From Pararhizobium qamdonense (GTDB lineage: Bacteria > Pseudomonadota > Alphaproteobacteria > Rhizobiales > Rhizobiaceae), in contig NZ_CP119566.1 in assembly GCF_029277445.1 (NCBI RefSeq), positions 2,544,001-2,608,000 of the forward strand: 64,000 nucleotides of DNA, read 5' to 3'. The position numbers and the translations under genes are program-made. Shown here piece by piece: positions 8,315 through 17,670 of the stretch (position 1 is its first letter; each line of letters starts with the position of its first letter). Below the pieces are notes generated by a model, which was not told the DNA's origin, ran no database searches, and was given only the letters and a program-made list of their open reading frames with translations.

Positions 8315-9102
8315 CCCGGTTTATCATCAATCGGCGAAAGTTCCTGACCATGGCAGGCGTTGCGGCCTCTGCGATCCCGCTCTCCGGCTGCGATGCCTTT
8401 GACAGCATGCTGTCGGGACAAAGCCGGGTGCGCGAGTTTCTCGCCTCGGCAAATGGCCTGACATACCGGGCGCACCGCGCGCTGATCGGCGCCGACACGC
8501 TGGTGCCGGAATTTGCCGCCAGCGAAATCCGTCAGGGCCAGCGGCCGAACGGCTCCACCGATCCAACCGATACCGATTATCTTGCGCTGAAGGATGCGGC
8601 ATTTGCCAATTACTGGCTGACGGTTGGCGGGCTGGTAGAGAAGCCGGTCAGCTTCAGTCTCGACGAGTTGCGCAACATGCCGGCGCGCACGCAGATTACT
8701 CGCCATGACTGTGTCGAGGGCTGGAGCTGCATCGCCAAATGGACCGGCGTGCCGCTGCGCCAGATTCTCGATGAGGCCAAGGTAAAACCAGAGGCCCGTT
8801 TCGTGGTGTTTCAATGTTACGACACGATGAATCTCGGGCTGCAGGGCGCCGTGCCCTATTACGAATCAATCGATCTCATCGATGCACGCCATCCCCAGAC
8901 GATTCTTGCCTATGGCAACAATGACAAACCGCTGGCGGTCGCCAACGGGGCACCGCTGAGGGTGCGTGTCGAGCGGCAGCTCGGCTACAAGATGGCGAAA
9001 TATATCAAGGGCATCGAGCTTGTCTCGTCGCTGGCCCCCTTTGGCGGTGGCAAGGGCGGCTTCTGGGAGGATCTCGGCTACGATTGGTATGGCGGGATTT
9101 AA
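8311..9102 (+). CDS. Tat-exported molybdopterin oxidoreductase (SUOX fold)
   Basis: 263 residues. The N-terminus has a twin-arginine signal (NRRKFLTMAG), so the folded enzyme is sent to the periplasm; a following SGCD could mark lipidation. The segment HDCVEGWSCIAKWTGVPL places C134 at the molybdenum-ligand position of YedY/MsrP and sulfite oxidase family enzymes. The start overlaps the cytochrome b gene (ATGA). The pair resembles MsrPQ in logic, but the cytochrome belongs to a different family from MsrQ, so the substrate may differ. Confident of the family, not of the substrate. Confidence 0.88.
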   Translation: MTRFIINRRKFLTMAGVAASAIPLSGCDAFDSMLSGQSRVREFLASANGLTYRAHRALIGADTLVPEFAASEIRQGQRPNGSTDPTDTDYLALKDAAFANYWLTVGGLVEKPVSFSLDELRNMPARTQITRHDCVEGWSCIAKWTGVPLRQILDEAKVKPEARFVVFQCYDTMNLGLQGAVPYYESIDLIDARHPQTILAYGNNDKPLAVANGAPLRVRVERQLGYKMAKYIKGIELVSSLAPFGGGKGGFWEDLGYDWYGGI

Positions 9103-9128
9103 GGGCGAGCCTTCAAGGATAAGCCGCG

Positions 9129-10208
9129 CTAGCCGTTTTCTTCCTGCGCTCTTGCCTTGGAGGATCCCGGTGTCAGGTCGCCGATGAAATCGCCGATGCC
9201 GGGGCGTTTCAGCGCCCGAAACGGCATCGGCCGGCATAGGTCCATCGCCGCAATGCCGATGCGCGCCGTCATCAGGCCGTTGATGACGCCTTCGCCCAGC
9301 CGTGCCGACAGTTTCGAGGCCAGGCCATGGCCCAGCACCTGCTGGATCAGGCTGTCGCCGGCGGCAATCGAGCCGGTGACCGCCAGATGGGCAATGACGT
9401 CGCGCATCAGGCGCAACAGTCCCAACGTGCCCGGCCGGCCGCCGTAGAGGTCGGCCATCGCCCGGATCAGCCGCGCCGATTCGTAGATGACATAACCGAG
9501 ATCGACCAGCGCGCGCGGGCTGACGGCCGTGACGATCGACACGCGTTTGGATGCGTTTAGGATCAGGCCTCTGGCTTCCCGGTCGAGCGGCGTCAGGAGT
9601 TCGCGCTCGGTGAGGTCGAGCAGGTGAGGGCCGTCGATGATCTCCGTCTCGGTTTCCTTCAACCGCAGGCGGCCGCGCGCCGTCTGCGGCTTGGCGGCCA
9701 GAAGGTGGACGAGATGGTCCATCACCTTGCGCGCCGGTTTTGCCGTCTGCGACAGGCTGGCATCGACAGCCTCCTGCTTCAGGGCCTGCACGGCATTCAA
9801 TCGCATCAGCCCCGACAGTTCACGGGCGATAATGACCAGGAAGGCGATGAGGGCGATGGCGACGGCGCCGATGGCGAGATAGCCGAGCCAGTCCGCGCGC
9901 GTGAAGAGATCGCGCACGAGGCTATCGATCCACAGGCCGGCAGCCAGGGATATCAGGACGCTGAGCGCGCCGGCGGCAAGCTTGGCAAAGGAGAAGCGCC
10001 GTTTGCGCGGCGCGGCCTCGGGCATGTCGGGCAAAGCCGTCGTGGTCGCCGCAAAGGGATCGTCGGCATCCGCCGTCATGACGATCCTGTCGTCGAAACT
10101 GGCCGGTGGGCGTTTGACCGGCGCCGGCCTTTCGGCAGGCGCAGATGGGGTATCGCCGATCGTGAACACGGCGGGTTTGCGCTGCGGAATCTTGGGCGTG
10201 TCGCTCAT
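9129..10208 (-). CDS. YcjF-like inner-membrane protein (DUF697)
   Basis: 359 residues. A Pro/Ala-rich cytoplasmic N-terminus of about 70 residues is followed by two membrane helices (about 75-95 and 108-128) and a long domain ending near the C-terminus with GLMTARIGIAAMDLCRPMPF. This is the layout of the YcjF/TIGR01620 family. The start overlaps the stop of the upstream ycjX-like gene (ATGA), and the pair is conserved in many proteobacteria, often as a stress-induced unit. The molecular function is unknown. Confidence 0.85.
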   Translation of the reverse strand: MSDTPKIPQRKPAVFTIGDTPSAPAERPAPVKRPPASFDDRIVMTADADDPFAATTTALPDMPEAAPRKRRFSFAKLAAGALSVLISLAAGLWIDSLVRDLFTRADWLGYLAIGAVAIALIAFLVIIARELSGLMRLNAVQALKQEAVDASLSQTAKPARKVMDHLVHLLAAKPQTARGRLRLKETETEIIDGPHLLDLTERELLTPLDREARGLILNASKRVSIVTAVSPRALVDLGYVIYESARLIRAMADLYGGRPGTLGLLRLMRDVIAHLAVTGSIAAGDSLIQQVLGHGLASKLSARLGEGVINGLMTARIGIAAMDLCRPMPFRALKRPGIGDFIGDLTPGSSKARAQEENG

Positions 10209-11668
10209 GCCAACCGGTCTCCGAACAGGAATTGCATGGCCCGGTCCAGCCGGATATGCGGGACGGACAATTTCAGGCCGCCGCCGGTTTCCTCGATCGG
10301 CGGCGGCCGGAAGCGGACGAAACTCAGATCGGGCACCAGGCTTTCTTCCGGCTTTGACTCAAGGCCTTGAAAAAGCTCATCAGGATTCCTCGGTAAGTCA
10401 CCGGTAAATATGGCTGTTTTCCGTTCGCCGTCGAAGGTCTCGCCATTGATGGTTTCGCCTGCGATCGGCGTTCCGACGATCACCGGCAAGGTATGGCCGC
10501 CGTGCTCGACGGTCGCCTCGCGGGTGGCCCTGACCGAGGCTATGGCCATGACTTCGAGGCCGGCGCCACTCATGCCGATGCGTTCGACGGCGCGCCGCAC
10601 CAGCCGCTCGGTGATCCGCTCCAGCCGGTCGTGGCTCTCATGATGCAGATGGTCGGCCTTGGTGGCCGCGATCAACACCTTATCGATCCGCTTGGTGAGA
10701 AAGGAGGACAGGAACGAATTGGTGCCGGGCTGGAAGCTCGCCAACACGTCGGCCAATGCGCTCTCCAGGTCCAGCAGTGATTCCGGCCCACGGTTGATGG
10801 CCTGCAGCGCGTCGATCAGCACGATCTGCCGGTCGAGCCGGGCGAAGTGTTCGCGGAAAAACGGTTTGACCACATAGGTCTTGTAGGCTTCGTAGCGCCG
10901 CTCCATCATTGCCCAGAGCGAGCCTTTTGGCGCCCGGCCTTCAGGCAGATCCGGCAATGGCGAAAAGGTCAGAGCCGGTGAACCCTCAAGGTCGCCCGGC
11001 ATCAGGAAGCGGCCGGGCGGCAGCGTCGAGAGCGACCGCTCGTCGGATTTGCAGGCACGCAGATAGCCGGTGAAGACCTCGGCCAGCGCGCGGGCATCCG
11101 CCTCGGACGCGGGCGCTGTCACATCCAGTGATGCGGCCAGCGCCAGCCAGGCGGCCGACAATTCCGCACGAATACCGGTCTCGGCGCGATCTGCGGTGCG
11201 AGTGCTGAAGGTGCGAAAATCCTGGGTGAGAAGCGGCAGGTCGAGCAGCCATTCGCCGGGATAATCGACAATATCGATCGACAGCCGTCCGGGCGAAAAC
11301 ATCCGGTTCCAGCCGCTGGCGCTTTCATAGTCGAGGGTGATGCGCAATTGCGAGATCGCGCGTGTCGAATCCGGCCAGAGCCGGTCGCGCACCAGCGCGG
11401 CAATATGATCCTCATACTGGAAGCGCGGCACGGCGTCATCGGGCTGCGGTTCCAGCCGGATTTTCGAGACCCGCCCGGAGCGCACGGCCTCAAACACCGG
11501 CAGACGGCCGCCATTCAGGAGATTGTGGACCAGCGACGAGATGAACACGGTCTTGCCGGCGCGGGAAAGCCCGGTGACGCCAAGGCGCAAGGTCGGGTTG
11601 ACGAAACCCGATGCGCGGTCGGTCAGCGTGTCCAGCGCAAGGCGTGCGTCATCGGTGAAGCGTGTCAT
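10205..11668 (-). CDS. YcjX-family P-loop NTPase
   Basis: 487 residues from the ATG at 11668; a TTG at 11680 would add 4. The P-loop GLSRAGKT is at residues 33-40, with DYPGEWLLDLP as the likely switch/Walker B region and KADHLHHES as a possible NKxD-like element. YcjX proteins are dynamin-like or Ras-like NTPases induced by heat or envelope stress in enterobacteria. It is translationally coupled to the membrane protein YcjF, suggesting action at the inner membrane. The nucleotide and target are not established. Confidence 0.88.
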   Translation of the reverse strand: MTRFTDDARLALDTLTDRASGFVNPTLRLGVTGLSRAGKTVFISSLVHNLLNGGRLPVFEAVRSGRVSKIRLEPQPDDAVPRFQYEDHIAALVRDRLWPDSTRAISQLRITLDYESASGWNRMFSPGRLSIDIVDYPGEWLLDLPLLTQDFRTFSTRTADRAETGIRAELSAAWLALAASLDVTAPASEADARALAEVFTGYLRACKSDERSLSTLPPGRFLMPGDLEGSPALTFSPLPDLPEGRAPKGSLWAMMERRYEAYKTYVVKPFFREHFARLDRQIVLIDALQAINRGPESLLDLESALADVLASFQPGTNSFLSSFLTKRIDKVLIAATKADHLHHESHDRLERITERLVRRAVERIGMSGAGLEVMAIASVRATREATVEHGGHTLPVIVGTPIAGETINGETFDGERKTAIFTGDLPRNPDELFQGLESKPEESLVPDLSFVRFRPPPIEETGGGLKLSVPHIRLDRAMQFLFGDRLA

Positions 11669-11795
11669 GAATGGTGGCAAGAGGTGCGGCCCTAGCTATG
11701 CGTGGAACATGGCCTCGCGGCCATGTGTATCGTTTGCCATATAGTGTGCCACGCCGCCGAATAAAGGTGACGCACCCCACGGCTGTTGGTGGGGA

Positions 11796-12326
11796 TCAAC
11801 GGCTGCGGCTGTCCGGATCGAGCCATGCGGCCAGAATTCCCTGTGGCAGGATGCCGTCGCCGGGGCGTGTCTTAAAGTCGATCGCGGCGAGCGCGCCTGG
11901 AGGATATCCTGCTGCGGCAACCTTGTTTGCCGCGTCCTCGCCGATGACGTCGCGCAGTATGTCTTCGATCACCGGATTATGGCCGACCACCATGATGGCT
12001 GAGAGGGCAGGGTCCTGGCTGCCGATGATATCGTGGTAAACATTGGCGCTGCCGCTATAGAGTTCATCGACATAGCGGATATCGAGTTCCTCCGTCATGG
12101 ACCGGCGCAACGCATCGGCCGTCTGGCGGCAGCGAACGGCGGTCGAGCAGAGGACGAGATCGGGCCGCAACCCCTTGTCCGCCGCCATATCGGCGACGAT
12201 CTCGGCATCGGCATAGCCGGTGTCATCGAGCGTCCGGTCGAAATCCTTCTGGCCCGGCAGAGCCCAGGCGGCCTTGGCATGCCGGAGAAGATAAAGGCGA
12301 AAAACCGGAGCGGACACTGCGGGCAT
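11796..12326 (-). CDS. SixA-like phosphohistidine phosphatase
   Basis: 176 residues. The histidine phosphatase superfamily signature LLRHAKA appears at residues 13-19 (catalytic H16, R15), and a second active-site histidine lies in VVGHNPVIED. The short length and KAAWA context match SixA-type phosphatases, which remove phosphate from phosphohistidine. It lies about 130 bases upstream of ycjX-ycjF in the same direction and could share their transcript. Confidence 0.85.
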   Translation of the reverse strand: MPAVSAPVFRLYLLRHAKAAWALPGQKDFDRTLDDTGYADAEIVADMAADKGLRPDLVLCSTAVRCRQTADALRRSMTEELDIRYVDELYSGSANVYHDIIGSQDPALSAIMVVGHNPVIEDILRDVIGEDAANKVAAAGYPPGALAAIDFKTRPGDGILPQGILAAWLDPDSRSR

Positions 12327-12751
12327 GGGAGATTTCCTGGAAATGACATTGCCGCCTGATTTGCTATCTGTTCCAGACGAGGCGTCGATATGGGTACTGC
12401 TTTGTCCGCCGGGAACGGGGAAAGATCAAGCCGGGAGGGGCTCTTTTCAAACGGATGTGCCGCAGGGATTATCTGAAGATTGACGGCATTGAAGCATCGG
12501 TTGGACTGGCCATGTGGCCAGTTCGAAAGAGCATGAAAAAAGTTCTGCCTATTTGCTGTGCGGCGCAGAACGCGAAAAAAAGCGTTAGCCGAACTTTACT
12601 GTCGTTGACCCACATGTTTGACGATGGATGTCGAAGGATGGCAGCAAGACAATTTCAAGAAAAATTCCAAATCTGTAATTTTGATGAAATATTAGCCTGT
12701 TAGCCTCCCAAGTAAGCAAGGCTTAAAAAACGGTGGGCTGTTTTTCAAAGA
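12327..12751. other. Intergenic region upstream of dksA
   Basis: No credible gene was seen. The longest open frame (12455-12703, plus) has no ribosome-binding site and no recognisable motif. The stretch becomes AT-rich towards the dksA promoter, and a short AACGC/GCGTT inverted repeat flanks an A-run near 12569. Confidence 0.4.
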
Positions 12752-12780
12752 CTTGAAACGGCGCGTGCATGGGTCTATAC
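12752..12780 (+). promoter_or_regulatory. Sigma-70-type promoter of dksA
   Basis: CTTGAA at 12752-12757 and CTATAC at 12775-12780 are separated by exactly 17 bases. This is one -35 mismatch and one -10 mismatch from the rhizobial housekeeping consensus CTTGAC-N17-CTATAT. The predicted transcript start near 12787 lies downstream of the upstream ATG at 12769, which supports the TTG start at 12817. Confidence 0.7.
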
Positions 12781-12816
12781 ACCGCCGCACATGAGATGTT
12801 CTTCAGGAGAATCGCG

Positions 12817-13236
12817 TTGAGTGAGAAGATCGATCTTAGTTCCTTTGTCTTGTCTGAGACCGAGGAATTCATGAATACCAACCAGCGTGCATATTTTAGA
12901 GCAAAGCTGAACGCCTGGAAAAATGACATCCTCCGCGAGGCCCGGGAAACCCTCGGACATCTGGCCGAGGAAAGTGCAAACCACCCTGATCTTGCAGACA
13001 GAGCATCGTCGGAAACCGACCGGGCGATCGAGCTCCGGGCAAGGGACCGGCAGCGCAAGCTGATCTCCAAGATCGATGCGGCCCTTCAGAGAATTGACGA
13101 GGGCACATACGGATACTGCGAAGAAACCGGTGAACCGATCGGGCTCAAGCGTCTCGACGCAAGACCGATCGCCACCCTGTCGATCGAGGCGCAGGAGCGT
13201 CACGAACGCCGGGAAAAAGTCTACCGCGACGAATAA
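12817..13236 (+). CDS. dksA: DksA-family RNA polymerase-binding transcription factor (single-Cys type)
   Basis: 139 residues starting at a TTG with AGGAGA 6 bases upstream; the in-frame ATG at 12769 lies inside the promoter. DksA binds the RNA polymerase secondary channel and, with ppGpp, reprogrammes transcription in starvation. The coiled-coil tip motif D58-x-x-D61-R-A63 is intact. Of the four zinc-ligand cysteines of E. coli DksA only C101 remains; the others are T104, S122 and A125 at the expected spacing. It should therefore fold without the canonical zinc site, as in other alphaproteobacterial DksAs. A strong terminator follows. Confidence 0.92.
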   Translation: MSEKIDLSSFVLSETEEFMNTNQRAYFRAKLNAWKNDILREARETLGHLAEESANHPDLADRASSETDRAIELRARDRQRKLISKIDAALQRIDEGTYGYCEETGEPIGLKRLDARPIATLSIEAQERHERREKVYRDE

Positions 13237-13255
13237 TCTTTGTCAGTCACACGCA

Positions 13256-13290
13256 TAAAAAAACGGCGCGAGATGATTGCGCCGTTTTTG
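13256..13290. terminator. Bidirectional intrinsic terminator (dksA / FliO-like gene)
   Basis: A perfect stem (AAAAACGGCGC with GCGCCGTTTTT, right arm 13279-13289) with a 9-base loop is flanked by an A-run on the left and a T-run on the right. It lies between the convergent dksA and FliO-like genes and can stop transcripts from both sides. Confidence 0.85.
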
Positions 13291-13339
13291 CGTTCAGAGT
13301 GCTGTTGTTGCCGCATCCAGACTGACGGCGGCAACAGGT

Positions 13340-14473
13340 TCAGTTTTTCCGGTTTGCGCTGATCTCGTTCAGCATGCGGTTCATTTCGTCTTCCAGGGAC
13401 GGTTCCGTGCGGCCGCCCTGGGCGGGGCCGAGGCGGGGCTCCTGGCGGATCGCCGGCGTGGGCACGGCCTGGACTGCGCGCGTTTCGCCATCGACACGGA
13501 CGGGGTCGGCGCTCAGCTTGCCGAGGTCGCCGGTGATCTGGGCATCCAGGATGCGCTCGAATTCAAGGGCGCTCGCGTCCTTCTGGGCTGGAGGCGTTGG
13601 CTGGGCCTGTGGAACCGGCTCGCTTTGAACGGGCTGCACCTGCGCTGCCACGGTGGCGGCAGCGGCGGGGATCTGGGGCAGGGGCCGCTCTGCGGCAACG
13701 GTCTGATTTCCTGTCAGCACCCGCGAGCGGGCAGCATCGAGAATATCCTCCGGCGATCTTGCTGTTTCGACAGTCACGGCTGGCGGCGTGCTTAACGCTG
13801 CCGGTTGCGGGCGAACCTGCGCCTGCGCCGGAATGATCCGCTCGGGGACGGCCTGGCGCGGTGTGGCGGTATCGAGTCTAGGCTGCTGCACCGGCTGGAC
13901 GGCCCGCGCCGGGGGCGTGGAAGCCTCGGTGCTTTCGCCATAGAAGACCTGCCCCATCGCGGATACGGGCGCCTGCCTGACATCTGGCTGCCTGAAATCA
14001 GGCTGTCTGACATCAAGCTGTCTGGCGTCCGGCTGTGGAGCGATACGGCGGTCTGCCGCCTGGCGTTCGATGAGTTGACGGTCTGCGGCCGGTCGCTCCG
14101 GAAGGGACCGCTCAGCGCTTGGGCGTGCGGCAAGGGCGGTATCGGACCGGGGCTCGGTAACGATCGCCTGCACCGGCGGCTGGGCAGCCGAGGCAATCCG
14201 GCTTTCGATGACGACATCTGTCGGTCCGCCGATCATGATCAGATGTTCGACATCGTCGCGCCGCACCAGGACGAGCCGCCTGCGCGTATCGATCGCGGCG
14301 GCATCCAGCACGGCAAGCCGCGGTTGGCGGTTCTTGCCGCCGCGGATAAAGGGCGAGGACGGACGGTTGCGGATGAACCAGAACACGGCCACAAGGCACA
14401 GCAAGCCGAGGGCAACGGCACCTGCGGCAATGATGAAACGGCTACCGTTGTTGCCAACGATATCTTCGATCAT
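13340..14473 (-). CDS. FliO-like membrane protein with long Pro/Gln-rich tail
   Basis: 377 residues. One membrane helix (about 13-34) is followed by PRLAVLDAAAIDTRRRLVLV and DDVEHLIMIGGPTDVVIES (about 51-93), the compact domain of FliO, which helps assemble the flagellar export gate. FliO is normally 100-150 residues; here about 280 low-complexity residues rich in Pro, Gln, Ala and Arg follow, including a pentapeptide repeat encoded by a 15-bp DNA repeat. No flagellar gene is nearby, and the gene faces cckA divergently. Many alphaproteobacteria carry such a FliO-like protein outside the flagellar cluster; its role is unclear. Confidence 0.7.
   Translation of the reverse strand: MIEDIVGNNGSRFIIAAGAVALGLLCLVAVFWFIRNRPSSPFIRGGKNRQPRLAVLDAAAIDTRRRLVLVRRDDVEHLIMIGGPTDVVIESRIASAAQPPVQAIVTEPRSDTALAARPSAERSLPERPAADRQLIERQAADRRIAPQPDARQLDVRQPDFRQPDVRQAPVSAMGQVFYGESTEASTPPARAVQPVQQPRLDTATPRQAVPERIIPAQAQVRPQPAALSTPPAVTVETARSPEDILDAARSRVLTGNQTVAAERPLPQIPAAAATVAAQVQPVQSEPVPQAQPTPPAQKDASALEFERILDAQITGDLGKLSADPVRVDGETRAVQAVPTPAIRQEPRLGPAQGGRTEPSLEDEMNRMLNEISANRKN
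13973..14032. repeat. Four tandem 15-bp repeats inside the FliO-like gene
   Basis: Units begin at 13973, 13988, 14003 and 14018, each of the form CTGyCTGrmrTCnrG. They are in phase with the reading frame and encode the pentapeptide series RQLDV/RQPDF/RQPDV on the minus strand. Such in-frame repeats can change copy number without a frameshift. Confidence 0.75.
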
Positions 14474-14853
14474 ATGCGATACTCCTTCGTGAACGCGTGT
14501 CCTGTGCTCATTTGACGGCTTTTTTCAGACTGATACAAGCTGTGATGAGTATCGTGACGGTTTTGTCCAATTGTGTTTGTCCTATCGCCAATCTAGTGCG
14601 GTTTCCACCATCGGCGAGACCTTGCGGGACATTCTCTGTGAATTCAGGGCAATGGCGCTCAAACAGATGCTTTCTGCTCTTCCCTGCGGCTGTTAAAGAT
14701 GATTCTTGCTTGGTGTTTCGCGGTCCGCCGGCGCGGGCGCAAGATTCGCCGCCGGGTGCCGCTGAGCTGAGCATGAAGACCCAACCCGCGCGTTCATTCC
14801 GGGCGCGCATGGCAGGCCGGACGCGCATGGCAGGGTCGAAAAACGAGGGCCTT
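14474..14853 (+). other. Long region upstream of cckA
   Basis: These 380 bases lie between the divergent FliO-like gene and cckA. The cckA frame happens to stay open upstream to 14497, but that translation is poor in recognisable sequence and lacks ribosome-binding sites, so it is treated as a leader. An alternative in-frame ATG is at 14773. No clear -35/-10 pair or CtrA site was found. Confidence 0.4.
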
Positions 14854-17454
14854 ATGACGAAATTGCGGCAGGCAGGTGACTATCACATGCCGATTGTAGA
14901 CCGTGGAACGCGGCCCGGAACGGTGCTGCGGATCATTCTGCTCGCGCTCGTTTTAACTGCGTCAGCCGTCGCCTTCGTCATTTTCAAGAACCAGCTGGGA
15001 AACCAGATCGTGCTGGGCATTCTCGGCGTGCTGGCCATGGTCGGGATTTTCTTTCTGGTGTCCTCGGTCATCGGCTTCATCGAGGTCATGCCGCAATCGC
15101 GTCCGGACGAGCTGGCGCGCGCCTTCCTCGACGGCCATCAGGACGGCACGCTGGTCACCGATCGCAAGGGCCGGATCATCTACGCCAATGCTGCCTATGG
15201 TGCGCTGACCGGCGCCACCAAGGCGACGGAAATCCAGTCGCTCGAAACCATCCTGTCGCGCAACCGCGAAGCCACGGAAGCGATCTACCGGCTGACAAAC
15301 GGTCTGCACGAAGGCAAGGCCGGTCATGAGGAATTCAGGCTTTTGAAGCCGCTGCGCTCGGGCGGCGGCTCGGCCGGGTCCGGCGCGCACTGGTTTCGTC
15401 TGAAGGCGCGCGTGCTGCCGCTCGAGGATGGCGAACGCAATCCCTATTATATCTGGCAGATTTCCGACATCACCTCGGAGCGTGACGACCAGGAGCGCTT
15501 TTTCAAGGAATTGCAGAACGCTATCGACTATCTCGACCACGCCCCGGCCGGCTTCTTTTCGGCCGGAAAGAAGGGCGAGATTTTCTATGTCAACGCCACA
15601 TTGGCCGACTGGCTGGGGCTGGATCTCACCAAGTTCCAGCCGGGATCGATGACGATCGCCGATCTGGTGGCCGGCGAGGGGCTGGCGCTCGTCCAGTCGG
15701 TGCAGGCCGAGCCGGGATTGAAAAAGACCAAGACGCTCGATCTCGACCTGCGCAAGGCCAATGGCCAGAGTTTTGCCGTGCGCATGGTGCATCGGGTATC
15801 TTCCGCCCGCGATGGCGCGCCTGGCGAAAGCCGCACGATTGTCCTTGCCCGCTCCAACGACGATGAAAGCGACCAGTCGGCATCGATCGCTGCTATGCGC
15901 TTTACCCGCTTCTTCAACAATACGCCGATGGCGATTGCCTCCGTCGATGGCGATGGCCGGATCTTGCGCACCAACGCACCGTTTCTCAAGCTCTTTTCCG
16001 CCGTCGTCTCGCAGGATGACATGGAACATGGCGCATTGCTGGAAGCCTTCGTGCACGCGACCGACCAGGCGCGGCTGCGCGCGGCTCTCGATGCGGCCAA
16101 GGACCGGCAGGGTGATATTGCCCCGATCGATTCGCTGCACCCGACCGACGAGGCCCGGCATTTCCGCTTCTACGTGAATGCGGTCATCGACCAGAGCGAC
16201 CAAGCACCGGAAGAGGCCGCGATCGTCTATGCCGTTGAAATTACCGAGCAAAAGGCGCTCGAAACCCAGATGGCGCAGACGCAGAAGATGAATGCCGTCG
16301 GCACGCTCGCGGGTGGCATCGCGCATGACTTCAACAATGTGCTGACGGCAATCCTGCTTTCCTCGGACCACCTGCTGTTGTCGGCACGTCCGTCGGATGC
16401 GAGCTTTGCCGACCTGATGGAAATCAAGCGCAACGCCAATCGCGCAGCCGTATTGGTGCGCCAGCTTCTCGCTTTCTCGCGCAAGCAGACGATGCGGCCG
16501 ACCGTTCTGTCGATGACCGATGTGGTCGGAGACCTGCGCATGCTGGTCGACCGGATGACTGGAACCAATGTGAAGCTCGAGGTCGATTACGGCCGCGATC
16601 TCTGGCCGGTGCGCACGGATCTTGGCCAGTTCGAGCAGGTCGTGCTCAATCTGGCCGTCAATGCGCGCGACGCCATGCCGAATGGCGGCGTGATCACGCT
16701 GCGCACCCGCAATCTGCCGGCCGCCGAAGTCGCAGCCTTTAACCTGCGCGAGCTTCCCGAAGAAGACTATGTGGTGGTCGAGGTCGCCGATCAGGGGACG
16801 GGCATACCGCCTGAAATTCTCGACAAGATTTTCGAGCCTTTCTTCACCACCAAGGAAGTCGGCAAGGGAACCGGCCTTGGCCTGTCGATGGTCTATGGCA
16901 TCATCAAGCAGTCCGGCGGCTATATCTATCCCGAATCCGAAGTCGGCAAGGGCACGACATTCCGCATCCTTCTGCCGCGCTATATCGAGGAGGCGCCTTT
17001 GCCGGGCGAGGCCGGCGAGGCGCAGGCTGCGGCGGCGCTCGCTGCAAAGGTTCCGGTCAAGCCGGAACCGACGGATCTGACTGGAAATTCGGCCGTGGTT
17101 CTTCTGGTGGAAGACGAGGAGGCCGTGCGCCGGGGCGGCAAGCGCATGCTGGAAACCCGTGGCTACACGGTGCACGAGGCCGGTTCCGGCGTCGAAGCCC
17201 TTGAGGTCATGAAGGAACTGAACGGCGCCGTCGATATCGTCGTGTCCGACGTCGTCATGCCGGAAATGGATGGTCCGACCCTGCTCAAGGAAATCCGCAA
17301 GAGCTATCCGGACCTGAAATTCATCTTCGTCTCCGGCTATGCCGAGGATGCTTTTGCGCGAAACCTGCCGGCCGACGCGAAGTTCGGCTTCCTGCCCAAG
17401 CCGTTCTCGTTGAAGCAACTGGCCGTTGCCGTTCGCGAAATGCTCGATAGTTGA
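14854..17454 (+). CDS. cckA: Hybrid histidine kinase CckA
   Basis: 866 residues from the ATG at 14854 (GAGGG four bases upstream). Two membrane helices (about 27-46 and 51-72) are followed by PAS-like regions (about 85-220, 230-340 and 345-475). The HisKA domain has the CckA-type box [15 protein letters not shown] with H491. HATPase motifs follow ([43 protein letters not shown]), then a receiver domain with D799 in [10 protein letters not shown]. CckA feeds phosphate through ChpT to CtrA, coordinating replication, division and polarity; the kinase/phosphatase balance responds to c-di-GMP and DivL in Caulobacter. Confidence 0.95.
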   Translation: MTKLRQAGDYHMPIVDRGTRPGTVLRIILLALVLTASAVAFVIFKNQLGNQIVLGILGVLAMVGIFFLVSSVIGFIEVMPQSRPDELARAFLDGHQDGTLVTDRKGRIIYANAAYGALTGATKATEIQSLETILSRNREATEAIYRLTNGLHEGKAGHEEFRLLKPLRSGGGSAGSGAHWFRLKARVLPLEDGERNPYYIWQISDITSERDDQERFFKELQNAIDYLDHAPAGFFSAGKKGEIFYVNATLADWLGLDLTKFQPGSMTIADLVAGEGLALVQSVQAEPGLKKTKTLDLDLRKANGQSFAVRMVHRVSSARDGAPGESRTIVLARSNDDESDQSASIAAMRFTRFFNNTPMAIASVDGDGRILRTNAPFLKLFSAVVSQDDMEHGALLEAFVHATDQARLRAALDAAKDRQGDIAPIDSLHPTDEARHFRFYVNAVIDQSDQAPEEAAIVYAVEITEQKALETQMAQTQKMNAVGTLAGGIAHDFNNVLTAILLSSDHLLLSARPSDASFADLMEIKRNANRAAVLVRQLLAFSRKQTMRPTVLSMTDVVGDLRMLVDRMTGTNVKLEVDYGRDLWPVRTDLGQFEQVVLNLAVNARDAMPNGGVITLRTRNLPAAEVAAFNLRELPEEDYVVVEVADQGTGIPPEILDKIFEPFFTTKEVGKGTGLGLSMVYGIIKQSGGYIYPESEVGKGTTFRILLPRYIEEAPLPGEAGEAQAAAALAAKVPVKPEPTDLTGNSAVVLLVEDEEAVRRGGKRMLETRGYTVHEAGSGVEALEVMKELNGAVDIVVSDVVMPEMDGPTLLKEIRKSYPDLKFIFVSGYAEDAFARNLPADAKFGFLPKPFSLKQLAVAVREMLDS

Positions 17455-17670
17455 CCGGAAATCACCGTTCGCAGCCGGGTCCAAGCGCGTCCGTTAACCT
17501 GTTGCGGCCCGCGCATTAACCGTTCGCAACGATAGTTTTCGCTGGATGCCAGCCGTCGTAAAAAGGTCCGTTTCGCGATTGCATTTGCGCAGGTCAGCGC
17601 TGTCTGTCCGTTTGGGAGGTTTCTCTTGATTGGGTGCAGCGCTCCATCTCCAAACCAGGCGAGCGCACGA

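Noticed and set aside
12455..12703. 82-codon plus-strand ORF between sixA and dksA
   Set aside because: No ribosome-binding site or recognisable domain, and composition unlike its neighbours; treated as chance.
14962..17484. 840-codon open frame on the minus strand over cckA
   Set aside because: Antisense to a gene with complete kinase motifs. Its composition (His, Arg, Gly, Asp rich) is what the third codon positions of cckA impose.
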